A stretch of DNA of 64,000 bases from Atlantibacter subterraneus (lineage in GTDB: Bacteria > Pseudomonadota > Gammaproteobacteria > Enterobacterales > Enterobacteriaceae): assembly GCF_007570865.1 (NCBI RefSeq), contig NZ_VLPS01000003.1, forward strand, positions 248,001 to 312,000, in the 5' to 3' direction. The notes beneath the pieces are model-generated. The model ran no database searches. It was not told the origin of the DNA and worked only from the letters and a program-made list of their open reading frames with translations. Shown one piece after another: positions 1-11,948 of the stretch (position 1 is the stretch's first letter; each line of letters opens with the position of its first letter). A program made the position numbers and the translations under genes.

Positions 1-227
1 TGCTCAACTGCTTTCTGCTCGTCTTCGCCTTCGGCAGAGATACTGACCACAGTACCCTGAGTCAGACCCAGAGTTTGCAGTTTGAACAGGCTTTTTGCGC
101 TGGCGCTTTTGCCGTTGGAGGTCACAGTGATATCAGACGTGAAGCCTTTCGCTTCTTTAACAAACTGAGCAGCAGGGCGGGTATGCAGGCCGTTCGGAGC
201 GGTAATGGTAACTTCTTGCTGGAACAT
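1..227 (-). CDS. ptsH: HPr phosphocarrier protein (5-prime part, cut by window edge)
   Basis: HPr carries phosphate from PEP-dependent Enzyme I to the sugar-specific EIIA domains of the phosphotransferase system in the cytoplasm. The visible 75 residues begin [18 protein letters not shown], with the phosphorylated His15 in the NGLHTRPAA motif and the regulatory Ser46 region (SNGKSAKSLF) intact. The family is 85 residues, so about ten C-terminal residues and the following ptsI lie outside the window. The ATG at 225-227 follows a purine-rich GGGGAA ribosome site. The divergent-looking gap to cysK matches the E. coli ptsH-cysK order, where both genes read the same way. Identification is by near-identity with E. 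coli HPr as remembered. Confidence 0.97.
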   Translation of the reverse strand, partial: MFQQEVTITAPNGLHTRPAAQFVKEAKGFTSDITVTSNGKSASAKSLFKLQTLGLTQGTVVSISAEGEDEQKAVE

Positions 228-429
228 TATATTTCCCCAACTTATAGGTTTAGTGTTGTGGAACTAAAGTCTAGCCTGGCGGCCACACTTTAGCCTTAAA
301 GTTGCACCGGCGTTCAAGGCAACGCGGCACAGAATGCCAGAACTGCGAAATCGCACGGCGCCATTACGCAACCCGCGTTTCGCTCGTCATCAATCATTAT
401 GCAGCTAATAACAAAGCTTAACCAAATCA

Positions 430-442
430 TTAAATCGATTCA
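430..442 (-). promoter_or_regulatory. candidate Cra (FruR) site upstream of ptsH
   Basis: On the minus strand the sequence reads TGAATCGATTTAA, close to the Cra core TGAAWCGWTT. E. coli ptsH has a Cra site of the same wording in its upstream region. Assignment is by pattern and by knowledge of E. coli; binding is inferred. Confidence 0.5.
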
Positions 443-557
443 GCCAATACTAATCCAATAATGATTAATTTCACGCATCGAAATAAATTGATGCTTAAAT
501 ACCAGAGCTAGCGAGATGAGGCAATGCCAGGAGCGGTGAAAGTTTGAAGCAGGGCAC

Positions 558-588
558 AAAAAAGCACCCCAAAAGGTGCTTTTTTATT
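558..588 (-). terminator. intrinsic terminator after cysK
   Basis: An A-rich/T-rich flanked inverted repeat (AAAGCACC, short loop, GGTGCTTT) lies 20 bases past the cysK stop. It is symmetric and could stop transcription from either side. Confidence 0.85.
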
Positions 589-607
589 CAAAATTAACAA
601 TCTGGCA

Positions 608-1579
608 TCATTGTTGCAATTCTTTCTCAGTGAAGAGATCGGCAAACAATGCGGTGCTCAGATAACGTTCACCTGAAGAGGGAAGGATAACCACAATATT
701 CTTGGTGGTAAAGGCTTCGTCTTCCTGAAGTTTGAGCGCGGCAGCAACCGCAGCGCCGGAAGAGATGCCCGCCAGGATGCCTTCTTCTTCCATCAGGCGA
801 CGCGCGGTAGAGATAGCTTCGTCGTTAGTGATCGCCACTACTTTGTCGATCAGTTTCAGATCCAGGTTGCCCGGGATAAAGCCTGCGCCGATACCCTGGA
901 TTTTGTGCGGGCCGGGTTTAAGCTCTTCACCCGCCAGCGCCTGAGCGATAACCGGAGAATCGGTCGGCTCGACCGCAACGGTGATCAATTCGGATTTGCC
1001 TTTGGTGTTCTTGATATAACGGCTCACGCCGGTCAGCGTACCGCCGGTACCCACGCCGGAGATAAACACGTCTACCTGGCCGTCGGTGTCTTCCCAGATT
1101 TCCGGGCCGGTGGTTTTTTCGTGAATTTCCGGGTTAGCCGGGTTGCTGAACTGCTGCAGCAGCAGATATTTCGCCGGATCGCTGGCGACGATTTCTTCCG
1201 CTTTCTGGATTGCGCCCTTCATGCCTTTTGCGCCTTCGGTCAGCACCAGGTTTGCGCCCAGCGCTTTCAGCAATTTGCGGCGCTCAATGCTCATGGTTTC
1301 CGGCATGGTCAGGGTCAGTTTGTAACCACGTGCTGCGGCCACATAGGCCAGCGCGATACCGGTGTTGCCGCTGGTCGGTTCAACCAGTTCCACTCCCGGT
1401 TTCAGTACGCCGCGTTTTTCGGCATCCCAAATCATATTGGCACCGATACGGCATTTGACGCTGAAGCTCGGGTTGCGTGATTCTACCTTCGCAAGAATGC
1501 GTCCGTTACCGATACGGTTCAGTCGAACCAGCGGCGTATGACCGATAGTCAGCGAGTTATCTTCAAAAATCTTACTCAT
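608..1579 (-). CDS. cysK: cysteine synthase A (O-acetylserine sulfhydrylase A)
   Basis: Makes L-cysteine and acetate from O-acetylserine and sulfide, the last step of sulfate assimilation, with a pyridoxal phosphate cofactor; it also binds CysE in the cysteine synthase complex. The 323 residues equal the E. coli length. The PLP lysine is Lys42 in [10 protein letters not shown], and the TSGNTG substrate loop is at residues 69-74. A GVGTGGT phosphate-binding loop follows in the second half. A 162-base leader separates it from cysZ upstream; in E. coli this region is activated by CysB with N-acetylserine. Nothing unusual is seen. Confidence 0.98.
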   Translation of the reverse strand: MSKIFEDNSLTIGHTPLVRLNRIGNGRILAKVESRNPSFSVKCRIGANMIWDAEKRGVLKPGVELVEPTSGNTGIALAYVAAARGYKLTLTMPETMSIERRKLLKALGANLVLTEGAKGMKGAIQKAEEIVASDPAKYLLLQQFSNPANPEIHEKTTGPEIWEDTDGQVDVFISGVGTGGTLTGVSRYIKNTKGKSELITVAVEPTDSPVIAQALAGEELKPGPHKIQGIGAGFIPGNLDLKLIDKVVAITNDEAISTARRLMEEEGILAGISSGAAVAAALKLQEDEAFTTKNIVVILPSSGERYLSTALFADLFTEKELQQ

Positions 1580-1741
1580 GGCCTGTCCTTAACTGTATGA
1601 AATTTGGGAAACAGAGTTAGCATACGCACTTCCCCACCAGGGGGAAGTAAGTAATTCGCATATCTATATGCTGATGAGAAATAATGATGATCACTATGGA
1701 ATAAGAGATGGCATAAGCCGCTTCGTTTCCGTTCTCCGCCT

Positions 1742-2503
1742 TTACTGCCACAAGGCATGTTGGCGGCGATAGCAGTCCACCCACATTGCGGTAGCGCCGC
1801 ACACCGCTACCGGCATAATCACCAGATTTAAAAACGGAATCAGCGTAAACAGGCTCACCAGTGCGCCGAATTGCATATTAGTAAATTTGCGTTCGCGCAG
1901 GGCGATACGCATCGTTTTAAACGGGACTTTGTGGTTATCGAAAGGATAGTCGCAATACTGGATTGCCAGCATCCAGGCGCTGAATAAAAACCACAGCACC
2001 GGCGCAACGGTCTGGCCGATGCCAGGGATAAAGTAAAGCAACAGCAGAACCACGGCGCGCGGAAGATACCAGGCCAGCTTTTGCCATTCGCGTTTCATGA
2101 TACGCGGTACGTCTTTGAGGATGCCAAAAACCCCGGTGTCCGGTGGAGTAGCGCCGGTTAAACGCGCTTCCAGCTGTTCTGCCAACAGGCCATTAAACGG
2201 CGCGGCAATCCAGTTCGCCAGTGTTGAGAAGAAATAGCCGAAGATCAGCAGCACGGAAATCACCACTAATGGCCAAATCACATAGCTCAACCATTGCAGC
2301 CAGCCCGGCACGTGAGACATCAGTGCCGGGATCCAGACGTCAAATTGAGAAAACAGCCACCAAAATGCCCCGCCCATCAGGACGATATTGATCAATAATG
2401 GCAGGATAACGAACCGGCGAATGCCCGGCAGCGTGACCAGTTTCCAGCCCTGAGAAAAATAATACAGACCGCTACGCGGCGTGCCGCCGGATTGTGAAAC
2501 CAT
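1742..2503 (-). CDS. cysZ: sulfate transporter CysZ
   Basis: Inner-membrane protein of 253 residues, the E. coli length, that imports sulfate for the cysteine pathway. Hydrophobic stretches are seen around residues 28-55, 65-100, 145-175 and 205-240, consistent with the known CysZ fold. It lies directly upstream of cysK on the same strand, as in E. coli, but the 162-base gap suggests cysK also has its own promoter. The start ATG at 2503 is preceded by AGGAGTAAG. Confidence rests on close similarity over the whole length. Confidence 0.95.
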   Translation of the reverse strand: MVSQSGGTPRSGLYYFSQGWKLVTLPGIRRFVILPLLINIVLMGGAFWWLFSQFDVWIPALMSHVPGWLQWLSYVIWPLVVISVLLIFGYFFSTLANWIAAPFNGLLAEQLEARLTGATPPDTGVFGILKDVPRIMKREWQKLAWYLPRAVVLLLLYFIPGIGQTVAPVLWFLFSAWMLAIQYCDYPFDNHKVPFKTMRIALRERKFTNMQFGALVSLFTLIPFLNLVIMPVAVCGATAMWVDCYRRQHALWQ

Positions 2504-2731
2504 ATTGAGGCTTACTCCTTAAATGTCAGCCAGGGTCAACGCAGGCTATCTTAACCGAGCCCGGGAATATCGCCAGTTCGGAAATGGTCGAAAAAACAGC
2601 AAAAAACACGTTTTATTTCATCTTTATGCGGAGAAAAACGTGAGTGGACTTGCACTCAAGCAGATGGGCAAATACTCTTAGTGAGTAAATGTTTGCCGCA
2701 GTGGCAAGGTGTTAGAACAACAGAGAATATA

Positions 2732-3685
2732 ATGATGCAGGATTTGCGTCTGATATTAATCATTGTTGGCGCAATCGCCATAATAGCCTTACTGGTGCAC
2801 GGCCTGTGGACCAGCCGTAAGGAACGCTCCTCTGTGTTCCGCGACCGTCCGATTAAGCGGATGAAGTCGAGGCGTGATGACGATTCTGATGATGATGGCG
2901 ACGACATGGAAGACGAAGGGGTCGGTGAAGTACGTGTTCGCCGCGTTGCACCCGATCATGACAGCGTCTCCCGGGAACCTGAGCCGCCTCGCCAGCCGGA
3001 AGCGCCGCAGCATAACTACCAGCCTCCTTATGCGTCCTCGCAGCCGCGCCAGCCTGTGGCTCGTCCTCAGGAACCCGAGCAACGCGCGCCGGTGCAGCAA
3101 CAGCCTGTACAACAGGCACCCGTCGCTCCGCAGCCTGCGCCGACGCAACCTGTTGTAAGAGCGCCGGAACCGCAGCAGCCGCAACCCGTTGCGCCTGCGC
3201 CGCAGCCTGAACCTGTCGCGCAGCCTGAACCTGCGCCCGCACCGGCACCTGAAAAACCGCGCCTGAAAGAGACCGTCATTGTCATGAACGTGTCGGCTCA
3301 TGCCGGTAGCCAGTTGAATGGCGACGTGCTGCTCAACAGCATTCAGCAGGCCGGATTTACCTTCGGCGAAATGAATATTTTCCATCGTCACCTCAGCCCG
3401 GACGGCAGCGGGCCGGTACTGTTCAGCCTGGCGAATATGGTGAAGCCGGGGTCGTTCGATCCGGAAAACATGCATACGTTCGCGACGCCTGGCGTCACCA
3501 TCTTTATGCAGGTGCCTTCTTATGGCGATGAGATCCAGAACTTCAAGCTGATGCTGCAATCTGCACAGCACATTGCCGATGAAGTTGGCGGCGTGGTACT
3601 GGACGATCAGCGTCGCATGATGACGCCGCAAAAACTGCGTGAATACCAGGATCGCATCCGCGAAGTCAAAGACGCTAACGCATAA
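2732..3685 (+). CDS. zipA: cell division protein ZipA
   Basis: Membrane anchor of FtsZ at the division ring. The protein (317 residues) starts [10 protein letters not shown] with a single N-terminal transmembrane helix (about residues 6-25) facing the periplasm by only a few residues. A charged stretch follows (about 30-75), then a Pro/Gln/Ala-rich flexible linker (about 85-190), then the globular FtsZ-binding domain (about 195-317) that begins near [12 protein letters not shown]. The linker differs most from E. coli (328 residues there). The start was chosen to match the family; upstream in-frame codons would add a non-conserved extension. It is divergent from cysZ, as in E. coli. Confidence 0.97.
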   Translation: MMQDLRLILIIVGAIAIIALLVHGLWTSRKERSSVFRDRPIKRMKSRRDDDSDDDGDDMEDEGVGEVRVRRVAPDHDSVSREPEPPRQPEAPQHNYQPPYASSQPRQPVARPQEPEQRAPVQQQPVQQAPVAPQPAPTQPVVRAPEPQQPQPVAPAPQPEPVAQPEPAPAPAPEKPRLKETVIVMNVSAHAGSQLNGDVLLNSIQQAGFTFGEMNIFHRHLSPDGSGPVLFSLANMVKPGSFDPENMHTFATPGVTIFMQVPSYGDEIQNFKLMLQSAQHIADEVGGVVLDDQRRMMTPQKLREYQDRIREVKDANA

Positions 3686-5773
<2,088 letters not shown>

Positions 5774-5774
5774 C

Positions 5775-5987
5775 ATGGAAAAAGAGCAGCTCATCGCCAT
5801 CGCCAACACTGAGATGCCGTTTGGTAAATACAAAGGCCGCAGGCTGATTGATTTACCGGAAGAGTATCTGCTGTGGTTCGCCCGCAAGGATGAATTCCCA
5901 GCCGGGCGGTTGGGCGAGCTGATGTCGATTACTTTGCTGATTAAAACCGAGGGGCTGACGCATCTGGTGCAGCCCCTGAAGAAGTAG
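5775..5987 (+). CDS. ypeB: DUF3820 family protein YpeB
   Basis: Small protein of 70 residues, function unknown, of the DUF3820 family. It begins MEKEQLIAIANTEMPFGKYK and is close to E. coli YpeB throughout, including the GRRLIDLPEEYLLWFARK motif. A GTG three codons earlier overlaps the ligA stop, but the ATG at 5775 matches the family start. The gene lies directly downstream of ligA and is probably co-transcribed and translationally coupled. Its role cannot be given from the sequence. Confidence 0.9.
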   Translation: MEKEQLIAIANTEMPFGKYKGRRLIDLPEEYLLWFARKDEFPAGRLGELMSITLLIKTEGLTHLVQPLKK

Positions 5988-5989
5988 CT

Positions 5990-6988
5990 TCAGACTTTTG
6001 CGGTGCGGGCATTTTCCTGCGCCTGCAATTGTTCTGTCTGGTGCTTATAGCGCCGCGCCAGCACCGCGCAGATCATCAGCTGGATCTGATGGAAAATCAT
6101 CAGCGGCAGCACCATCATGCCAATCACCGAAGTCGGAAACAGGATGTTGGCCATCGGTATCCCGTTCGCCAGGCTTTTCTTGGAGCCGCAGAAAACAATG
6201 GTGATCTCATCGGCTTTGCTGAAGCCGCATTTGCGCGCCACCAGCACGTTCACACTAATCACAATCGCCAACAGCACCAGGCTGACCGCCACAATAAACA
6301 GTAACGAACCCAGGCCGACCTGATGCCAGATGCCGTTGACCACGGCTTCACTAAAGGCGGTATATACCACCAGCAGAATAGACGTCTGGTCAGTGTTCGA
6401 TATCAGTTTTTTGTGCCGCGCCACCCAGCCGCCAATCCACGGACGCGACAAATGGCCCAGCACGAACGGCAGCAGCAGTTGCAGCATAATTTTGCCGACC
6501 TGCTCCAGGCTACCTTCCGCACCGTGCATATTCATTACCAGACCGACCAGCAGCGGTGACAGGAAAATCCCCAGCAGGCTTGATGCCGAGGCGGAACAGA
6601 CCGCCGCCGCAACGTTGCCGCCCGCCAGTGAGGTAAAGGCGATGGCTGACTGCACGGTTGCGGGCAAAATACACAGATAGAGGAAGCCGGTATACAGCTC
6701 CTGGCTGACGTTGACCGGTGCCCACCAGGCGAAAAGTACGCCGAGTACCGGAAAGAGAATGAACGTGCTGCACATCACCCAAAGGTGCAGCCGCCAGTGG
6801 CTACCGCCCGCGATAATCGCTTCACGCGATAGCTTCGCGCCGTGCATAAAGAAGAGCAAGGCAATGGCCGCCGTGGTTAGCCCTTCGAAAAACGGAACGA
6901 ATCCGCCGCGCGCCGGTAAGAATGAAGCCAGTAATACCACCGTAATCAGCGTGATGGTAAACGGATCGAGGATACGCAAAAGTTTCAT
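5990..6988 (-). CDS. yfeH: putative sodium-dependent transporter YfeH (SBF-like)
   Basis: Inner-membrane protein of 332 residues of the bile acid:sodium symporter-like family, with roughly nine or ten hydrophobic segments. The family motif is seen in the region EITIVFCGSKKSLANGIPMA. The substrate is unknown. It is divergent from yfeR across 86 bases; in Salmonella the LysR regulator YfeR is reported to control yfeH in response to osmolarity, and the conserved pairing here supports the same link. It is tail-to-tail with ypeB with only two bases between stops. Confidence 0.9.
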   Translation of the reverse strand: MKLLRILDPFTITLITVVLLASFLPARGGFVPFFEGLTTAAIALLFFMHGAKLSREAIIAGGSHWRLHLWVMCSTFILFPVLGVLFAWWAPVNVSQELYTGFLYLCILPATVQSAIAFTSLAGGNVAAAVCSASASSLLGIFLSPLLVGLVMNMHGAEGSLEQVGKIMLQLLLPFVLGHLSRPWIGGWVARHKKLISNTDQTSILLVVYTAFSEAVVNGIWHQVGLGSLLFIVAVSLVLLAIVISVNVLVARKCGFSKADEITIVFCGSKKSLANGIPMANILFPTSVIGMMVLPLMIFHQIQLMICAVLARRYKHQTEQLQAQENARTAKV

Positions 6989-7074
6989 AATCTCTCCTGA
7001 GTCGAGCGCTTATTTTGCGTTTTTCATTTTGAGAAATAAAATTGATTTATTGCATCCATTCATGAAGGAAATAT

Positions 7075-8016
7075 ATGAATGTTTCACTGCGCCAGTTGCG
7101 CACCTTTGTTACCGTCGCCCAGGCCAAAAGTTTCAGCCGTGCCGGTGACATCATCGGCTTAAGTCAATCTGCCGTAAGTCACAGTGTAAAAGAACTTGAG
7201 CGCCAGTGTGGGGTGCGGCTGCTGGACCGCACCACCCGGGAGGTGGTGATGACCGAGGCCGGGCACCAGCTGGCGGCGCGGCTGGAGCGTCTGCTGGATG
7301 AGTTAAACAGCACTTTGCGTGATGCCGGACGGGTAGGGCAGCAGTTATCGGGCACGGTGCGTGTGGCGGCCAGCCAGACTATTTCCGCGCATTTAATTCC
7401 GCAGTGCATCGCACAGTGTAACCGCGACTATCCTGAAATCGATTTTGTGCTGCACGACAGGCCGCAGCAGTGGGTTCTGGAGAGTATTCGCCAGGGCGAA
7501 GTGGATTTTGGCATTGTGATCGATCCCGGCCCGGTCAGCGATTTGCAGTGCGAAGCGGTATTGTCGGAACCGTTTTTATTGTTATGCCGGGGAGATCACC
7601 CCTTTAACCAACAGCAGCATGTCCCATGGCAGGCCCTGCACGGTCAACCGCTGGTGTTGCAGGACTATGCCTCGGGGAGCCGTCCACTTATCGATGCGGC
7701 GCTCCACCGGCAAAATATCGCCGCCAATATTGTCCAGGAGATAGGGCACCCGGCCACGCTGTTTCCCATGGTGGAGGCGGGGATAGGGATTAGCGTATTG
7801 CCCGCGCTGGCCTTGCCTCTGCCGCAGGGTTGCCATCTGGTGGTCAAGCCGCTGACGCCGGTTGTCGAACGTCGATTAATGCTGGTGCAGCGTAAAAAAA
7901 GGTCGCTTTCCGGGGCGGCGCAGGCGATTTGGGAAGTGGTACGCGCGCAGGCCCATTACCTGACTCAGGCGCGTATCCACGATCCGCTGTTTAATGCGCC
8001 GGACGATCAGACGTAA
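7075..8016 (+). CDS. yfeR: LysR-family transcriptional regulator YfeR
   Basis: A LysR-type regulator of 313 residues. An N-terminal winged helix-turn-helix occupies about residues 3-62 ([20 protein letters not shown] as recognition region), followed by a periplasmic-binding-protein-like effector domain (about 90-295). The start ATG follows AAGGAA at a good distance. Divergent placement with yfeH suggests it controls that gene and itself from the 86-base gap. The last ten bases overlap the 3-prime end of the FlxA-like gene on the other strand. The effector is unknown. Confidence 0.92.
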   Translation: MNVSLRQLRTFVTVAQAKSFSRAGDIIGLSQSAVSHSVKELERQCGVRLLDRTTREVVMTEAGHQLAARLERLLDELNSTLRDAGRVGQQLSGTVRVAASQTISAHLIPQCIAQCNRDYPEIDFVLHDRPQQWVLESIRQGEVDFGIVIDPGPVSDLQCEAVLSEPFLLLCRGDHPFNQQQHVPWQALHGQPLVLQDYASGSRPLIDAALHRQNIAANIVQEIGHPATLFPMVEAGIGISVLPALALPLPQGCHLVVKPLTPVVERRLMLVQRKKRSLSGAAQAIWEVVRAQAHYLTQARIHDPLFNAPDDQT

Positions 8017-8330
8017 ACATCAATCTGACGACCGCTGGATGGGGCATTCGCGTTGGCGGCATCTTGCTTCTTCTGGGCTTCTTCCACCTGCTGGCGCTGC
8101 AATTGCGCCAGCTGCGCCTGCAGCATTTTAATCTGCGTCTGAATCAGCTCTTGCTGCTTTTGCTTTTGTTCTGTGCTTCCGCTGCCGCTGGCGATGTCTT
8201 TCAACTGCTGGGTCAGTTTGGTGATTTGCTGGGTAATGCGGGTAATCTGCGCCGCAAGGCTGTTGCCCTGCGAGGCGCTGCTTCCGCCACCGCTGGTGGG
8301 TACTGAAGTGGTTGTTGATATGGTTGTCAT
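8007..8330 (-). CDS. FlxA-like protein
   Basis: A 107-residue hydrophilic protein with a low-complexity Ser/Thr/Gly N-terminus (about 1-22) followed by a predicted coiled coil rich in Gln and Lys (about 27-90), including heptad-like [16 protein letters not shown]. This layout is that of the FlxA-like family, named after a flagellar-regulon gene of E. coli; its molecular function is unknown. A very strong ribosome site (AGGAGGAT) precedes the ATG at 8330. E. coli carries yfeN at this place, so this is a locus replacement. No signal peptide is seen. Confidence 0.75.
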   Translation of the reverse strand: MTTISTTTSVPTSGGGSSASQGNSLAAQITRITQQITKLTQQLKDIASGSGSTEQKQKQQELIQTQIKMLQAQLAQLQRQQVEEAQKKQDAANANAPSSGRQIDVYV

Positions 8331-8503
8331 CCGATCCTCCTTTTCATGCCTGTACGACGTTATCGGCCTGCAGTTTAAAAACTTGAATGGTCCACCGGGA
8401 GGATCGATACAGAAACGCTATTGATGGGGCGGGCAAAGTGTATTGGTTTATAGCGCGGCTCTGTCGTTATAACTCAGGGACTCTCTACTCTGAAGGAAGC
8501 GTT

Positions 8504-9337
8504 ATGACCGCGACTCTGTTTTCTCACCCTGATGCCTGCGCTGAAATTATTCGCGCCTGTAAACCCAACTTTACTCCCCGCGTGGCGTTCATTCTTGGTT
8601 CCGGACTGGGGGCTTTAGCTGACCAAATCGTCGATGCGGTTGCAATTCCATACCAGAAACTGCCTGGTTTCCCTGTCAGCGGCGTACAGGGGCATGCCGG
8701 AGAACTGGTATTAGGCCAGCTGGCGGGCGTAAACGTTGCCTGTATGAAGGGGCGCGGCCATTTCTATGAAGGACGCGGAATGACCATCATGACCGATGCG
8801 ATCCGCACGTTCAAACTTCTGGGATGTGAACTGCTGTTTTGCACTAACGCGGCGGGGTCACTGCGCCCGGAAGTAGGTGCAGGCCAACTGGTAGCCCTAA
8901 CCGATCACATCAATATGATGCCAGGCACCCCGATGGTGGGGCCGAATGACGATCGCTTCGGCGAACGTTTTTTCTCGCTGGCGAACGCCTATGACGTCGA
9001 CTATCGCGCGCTGTTGCAGGAAGTGGCTGCGCAGCAGGGCTTCCCGCTCCATGAAGGGATATTTGTCTCCTATCCCGGCCCGAACTTCGAGACCGCAGCA
9101 GAAATTCGCATGATGCAGCTTATTGGCGGCGACGTGGTGGGGATGTCTGTAGTACCGGAGGCAATCGCTGCTCGTCATTGTGGCCTGAAAGTGGTGGCAG
9201 TTTCGGCGATTACCAATATGGCTGAGGGGTTAAGTGACGTCACGCTATCCCATACACAAACTCTGGCGGCGGCGGAACTCTCCCGACAAAACTTTATAGC
9301 GCTGATTTGCGGCTTCCTCGGCAAGTTATCCCGCTAA
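8504..9337 (+). CDS. xapA: xanthosine phosphorylase (purine nucleoside phosphorylase II)
   Basis: Splits xanthosine, inosine and guanosine with phosphate to give the base and ribose 1-phosphate. The protein is 277 residues, as in E. coli. It shows the family phosphate loop GSGLGALAD (about residues 33-41), the GVQGHAGEL and GRGHFYEGR motifs, and the purine-binding FETAAEIRM and GMSVVPEA regions. The start ATG at 8504 follows GAAGGAAG; upstream in-frame codons are not conserved. It is followed by xapB (55 bases) and then xapR, the same order as in E. coli. Confidence 0.95.
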   Translation: MTATLFSHPDACAEIIRACKPNFTPRVAFILGSGLGALADQIVDAVAIPYQKLPGFPVSGVQGHAGELVLGQLAGVNVACMKGRGHFYEGRGMTIMTDAIRTFKLLGCELLFCTNAAGSLRPEVGAGQLVALTDHINMMPGTPMVGPNDDRFGERFFSLANAYDVDYRALLQEVAAQQGFPLHEGIFVSYPGPNFETAAEIRMMQLIGGDVVGMSVVPEAIAARHCGLKVVAVSAITNMAEGLSDVTLSHTQTLAAAELSRQNFIALICGFLGKLSR

Positions 9338-9392
9338 ACCGATCATACAGGCTCCCTGTACGAGAGCCTGCTTTGCGATAAGGACAATGATT

Positions 9393-10649
9393 ATGGGCAT
9401 TGCAAGCCGTTTAAAGATCATGTCGTTTATGCAGTATTTTATCTGGGGGAGCTGGCTGGTGACCCTGGGCTCATACATGATAAATACCCTCCATTTCAGC
9501 GGTGCAAATGTGGGGATGGTATACAGCTCAAAAGGTTTAGCGGCAATCATCATGCCCGCGCTGGTAGGCATCGTAGCCGATAAATGGTTACGTGCCGAGC
9601 GAGCTTATTGCCTGTGCCATTTGATTTGCGCGGGCGCGTTAGGTTACGCCGCCCATGTTGATCAACCTGGCGTCATGTTTTGGGCGATGTTAGTCAATGC
9701 TATGGCATTTATGCCAACCATTGCGCTATCAAATAGTATTTCCTATTACTGTCTTGAAAAAGCGGGGATGGACACGGTTAGCTGCTTTCCGCCGATTCGG
9801 GTATTCGGTACGGTAGGATTTATTGTCGCGATGTGGGCTATCAGCCTTATGGGCTTTGAGCTCAGCAATGTGCAGCTGTACATTGCCTCAGGCTCGTCAT
9901 TTATTCTGGCGGTGTATGCGTTAACCCTACCGCCGGTGCCCTGTGCAAAAAATAAAGCTCAACAGAGCCTGGCAGGAAAACTGGGTCTGAATGCGCTGGT
10001 GCTTTTTAAGCAGCCGCTAATGATGGTGTTCTTTTTGTTTGCCATGTTGCTGGGCGCGGTACTGCAAATAACCAATACTTTCGGCAGCCCCTTTTTGCAT
10101 GACTTCATTCGCGATCCACAATTCGCTGACAGTTTTATTGTGAAATATCCTTCGCTGTTGCTATCGGTGTCGCAAATGTCCGAAGTGGGATTTATTTTAA
10201 CTATCCCGTACTTTCTTAAGCGCTATGGCATCAAGGTTGTCATGCTAATGAGCATGATTGCCTGGATGCTGCGTTTTGGTCTGTTTGCTGTTGGCGATCC
10301 CTCCGCCAGCGGCGTTATTTTTTTGCTGCTGTCGATGATTGTGTACGGATGTGCATTCGACTTTTTTAATATTTCCGGTTCGGTGTTTGTGGAGCAAGAA
10401 GTCGATCCCGCAATTCGCTCCAGTGCACAAGGGTTGTTTATGACCATGGTGAATGGCATCGGCGCATGGGTGGGGTCAATCTTAAGCGGAATGGCCGTGG
10501 ATTATTTCTCCGTAGACGGCGTAAAGCACTGGCCGACAATCTGGCTGGTATTTGCCGCTTATGCACTTGCGCTGGCTGTGCTGTTTTTATTCAGTTTTCA
10601 TTATCGGCATCAGCCGGATAAAACCTTGCATACGTCACTGTCTCATTAA
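9393..10649 (+). CDS. xapB: xanthosine:H+ symporter
   Basis: A nucleoside:proton symporter of the NupG family with twelve predicted membrane segments, 418 residues, the same as E. coli XapB. Conserved stretches include SFMQYFIWGSWLVTLGSYM at the N-terminus and GSVFVEQEVDPAIRSSAQG near residue 345. An ATG six bases upstream (9387) is too close to the AAGGA ribosome site, which fits 9393 better. It imports xanthosine for XapA and is probably in one transcript with it. Confidence 0.94.
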   Translation: MGIASRLKIMSFMQYFIWGSWLVTLGSYMINTLHFSGANVGMVYSSKGLAAIIMPALVGIVADKWLRAERAYCLCHLICAGALGYAAHVDQPGVMFWAMLVNAMAFMPTIALSNSISYYCLEKAGMDTVSCFPPIRVFGTVGFIVAMWAISLMGFELSNVQLYIASGSSFILAVYALTLPPVPCAKNKAQQSLAGKLGLNALVLFKQPLMMVFFLFAMLLGAVLQITNTFGSPFLHDFIRDPQFADSFIVKYPSLLLSVSQMSEVGFILTIPYFLKRYGIKVVMLMSMIAWMLRFGLFAVGDPSASGVIFLLLSMIVYGCAFDFFNISGSVFVEQEVDPAIRSSAQGLFMTMVNGIGAWVGSILSGMAVDYFSVDGVKHWPTIWLVFAAYALALAVLFLFSFHYRHQPDKTLHTSLSH

Positions 10650-10699
10650 CGGCCTGGTGCTAAATAACGAGCAGAAGAGAGTGCAGGAGCGCGCAGTAA

Positions 10700-11584
10700 A
10701 TGGAACAGTCACCCAGAACCGATTTAAAACTGCTGCGCTATTTCCTGGCGGTGGCCGAAGAGCTACATTTTGGGCGAGCGGCTGTGCGGCTGAACATGTC
10801 GCAGCCCCCGTTAAGCCTGCATATTAAAGAGTTGGAAAATCAGCTCGGTACGCCACTGTTTGTGCGTCATTCTCGCAGCGTAGCACTGACTCACGCCGGT
10901 AAAATTTTGATGGAAGAATCGCGCCGCCTGCTGGCGATGGCGAACGCGTCGCTGGCACGGGTAGAGCAAATTGGCCGGGGAGAGGGGGGGCGAATTGAGT
11001 TAGGCGTGGTTGGAACCGCAATGTGGGGCCGCATGCGCCCGCTGATGCATGCCTTTTTACGCGACAATCCTGATGTTGACGTTCAGTTCCGTGAGAAATC
11101 GCCGGGAATGCAGCAGGCTTTACTTGAACGCCACGAGCTGGATGCCGGGATCTGGCGCATGGCGCTGGACTTGCCCACGGGTATGGTTGGGATACGCCTG
11201 CATCAGGCTGCGTTTCTGGTGGCGATGCCGCAGGATAGCCCGCTGGCAAGCTGGTCCGCTATCCCGCTTGAAGCGCTGCGTAATGAGTATTTTGTCACCT
11301 TGCCGTCGGTGCACTCAGATTGGTCTTTTTTACAGCGGGTATGCCAGGCGGCGGGGTTTTCGCCGATGATCATTCGAGAAGCGGTTGAGCCACAAACGGT
11401 ACTGGCGATGATCAGTATGGGATTAGGGGTGACGTTGATGGCGGACAGCTATGCGCAGATGCAGTGGCCTGGCGTGGTATTTCGACCGCTCGAAGAACCC
11501 ATACCGGCGGATTTATATATTGTCTATCAACCGACACATACCACACCGACGGCGATGAGGCTGATAAAAGCGTTAACCCAGTGA
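10700..11584 (+). CDS. xapR: LysR-family regulator of xapAB
   Basis: A LysR-type activator of 294 residues, the E. coli length, which turns on xapAB in response to xanthosine or deoxyinosine. The N-terminal helix-turn-helix (about residues 8-66) contains HFGRAAVRLNMSQPPLSLHI; the effector domain follows. It is downstream of xapB by 50 bases, on the same strand. The identity is inferred from both position and sequence. Confidence 0.93.
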   Translation: MEQSPRTDLKLLRYFLAVAEELHFGRAAVRLNMSQPPLSLHIKELENQLGTPLFVRHSRSVALTHAGKILMEESRRLLAMANASLARVEQIGRGEGGRIELGVVGTAMWGRMRPLMHAFLRDNPDVDVQFREKSPGMQQALLERHELDAGIWRMALDLPTGMVGIRLHQAAFLVAMPQDSPLASWSAIPLEALRNEYFVTLPSVHSDWSFLQRVCQAAGFSPMIIREAVEPQTVLAMISMGLGVTLMADSYAQMQWPGVVFRPLEEPIPADLYIVYQPTHTTPTAMRLIKALTQ

Positions 11585-11596
11585 ATCGCAGATAGC

Positions 11597-11623
11597 AAAA
11601 AAGCGCCTTTAGGGCGCTTTTTT
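11597..11623. terminator. bidirectional terminator between xapR and tRNA-Lys
   Basis: AAAAAAGCGCC, a short loop, GGCGCTTTTTT. It lies 12 bases after the xapR stop and 5 bases past the 3-prime end of the minus-strand tRNA operon, so it can serve both. Confidence 0.87.
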
Positions 11624-11627
11624 ACAT

Positions 11628-11703
11628 TGGTGGGTCGTGCAGGATTCGAACCTGCGACCAATTGATTAAAAGTCAACTGCTCTACCAACTGAGCTAACGA
11701 CCC
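11628..11703 (-). tRNA. lysV: tRNA-Lys (anticodon TTT)
   Basis: A 76-base tRNA with encoded CCA: acceptor GGGTCGT/ACGACCC, D-loop AGCTCAGTTGGTAGAGC, anticodon loop CTTTTAA and T-loop GTTCGAATC. It is the last gene of a four-tRNA operon read on the minus strand. The name follows the E. coli valUXY-lysV locus, which is also beside gltX. Confidence 0.97.
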
Positions 11704-11707
11704 GAAA

Positions 11708-11783
11708 TGGTGGGTGATGACGGGCTCGAACCGCCGACCCCCTCCGTGTAAAGGAGATGCTCTACCAACTGAGCTAATCACCC
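11708..11783 (-). tRNA. valY: tRNA-Val (anticodon TAC), third copy of the operon
   Basis: A 76-base tRNA with encoded CCA: acceptor GGGTGAT/ATCACCC, anticodon loop TTTACAC and T-loop GTTCGAGCC. By eye it is identical to the two upstream copies. Only four bases separate it from tRNA-Lys. Confidence 0.97.
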
Positions 11784-11824
11784 ATTTCGGTACTGCCGGG
11801 TATTTCACAAAACGTTATTCGATA

Positions 11825-11900
11825 TGGTGGGTGATGACGGGCTCGAACCGCCGACCCCCTCCGTGTAAAGGAGATGCTCTACCAACTGAGCTAATCACCC
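11825..11900 (-). tRNA. valX: tRNA-Val (anticodon TAC), second copy
   Basis: Same 76-base sequence as its neighbours, including the CCA end. The spacer to the next valine tRNA is 41 bases. The copies serve GUA/GUG-type valine codons. Confidence 0.97.
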
Positions 11901-11948
11901 ACATCGAAATCGCTTGTCTTACTGCTTAACGGGAAACCATCTTAAAGA

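Larger units (their letters stand above)
228..607 (-). promoter_or_regulatory. ptsH upstream region between cysK and ptsH
   Basis: This 380-base gap has no credible gene. It holds the cysK terminator at its left end (about 558-588) and should carry the ptsHI-crr promoters, which in E. coli are controlled by CRP and Cra. A Cra-like half-palindrome lies at 430-442. I could not place a convincing CRP site by eye. Confidence 0.5.
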
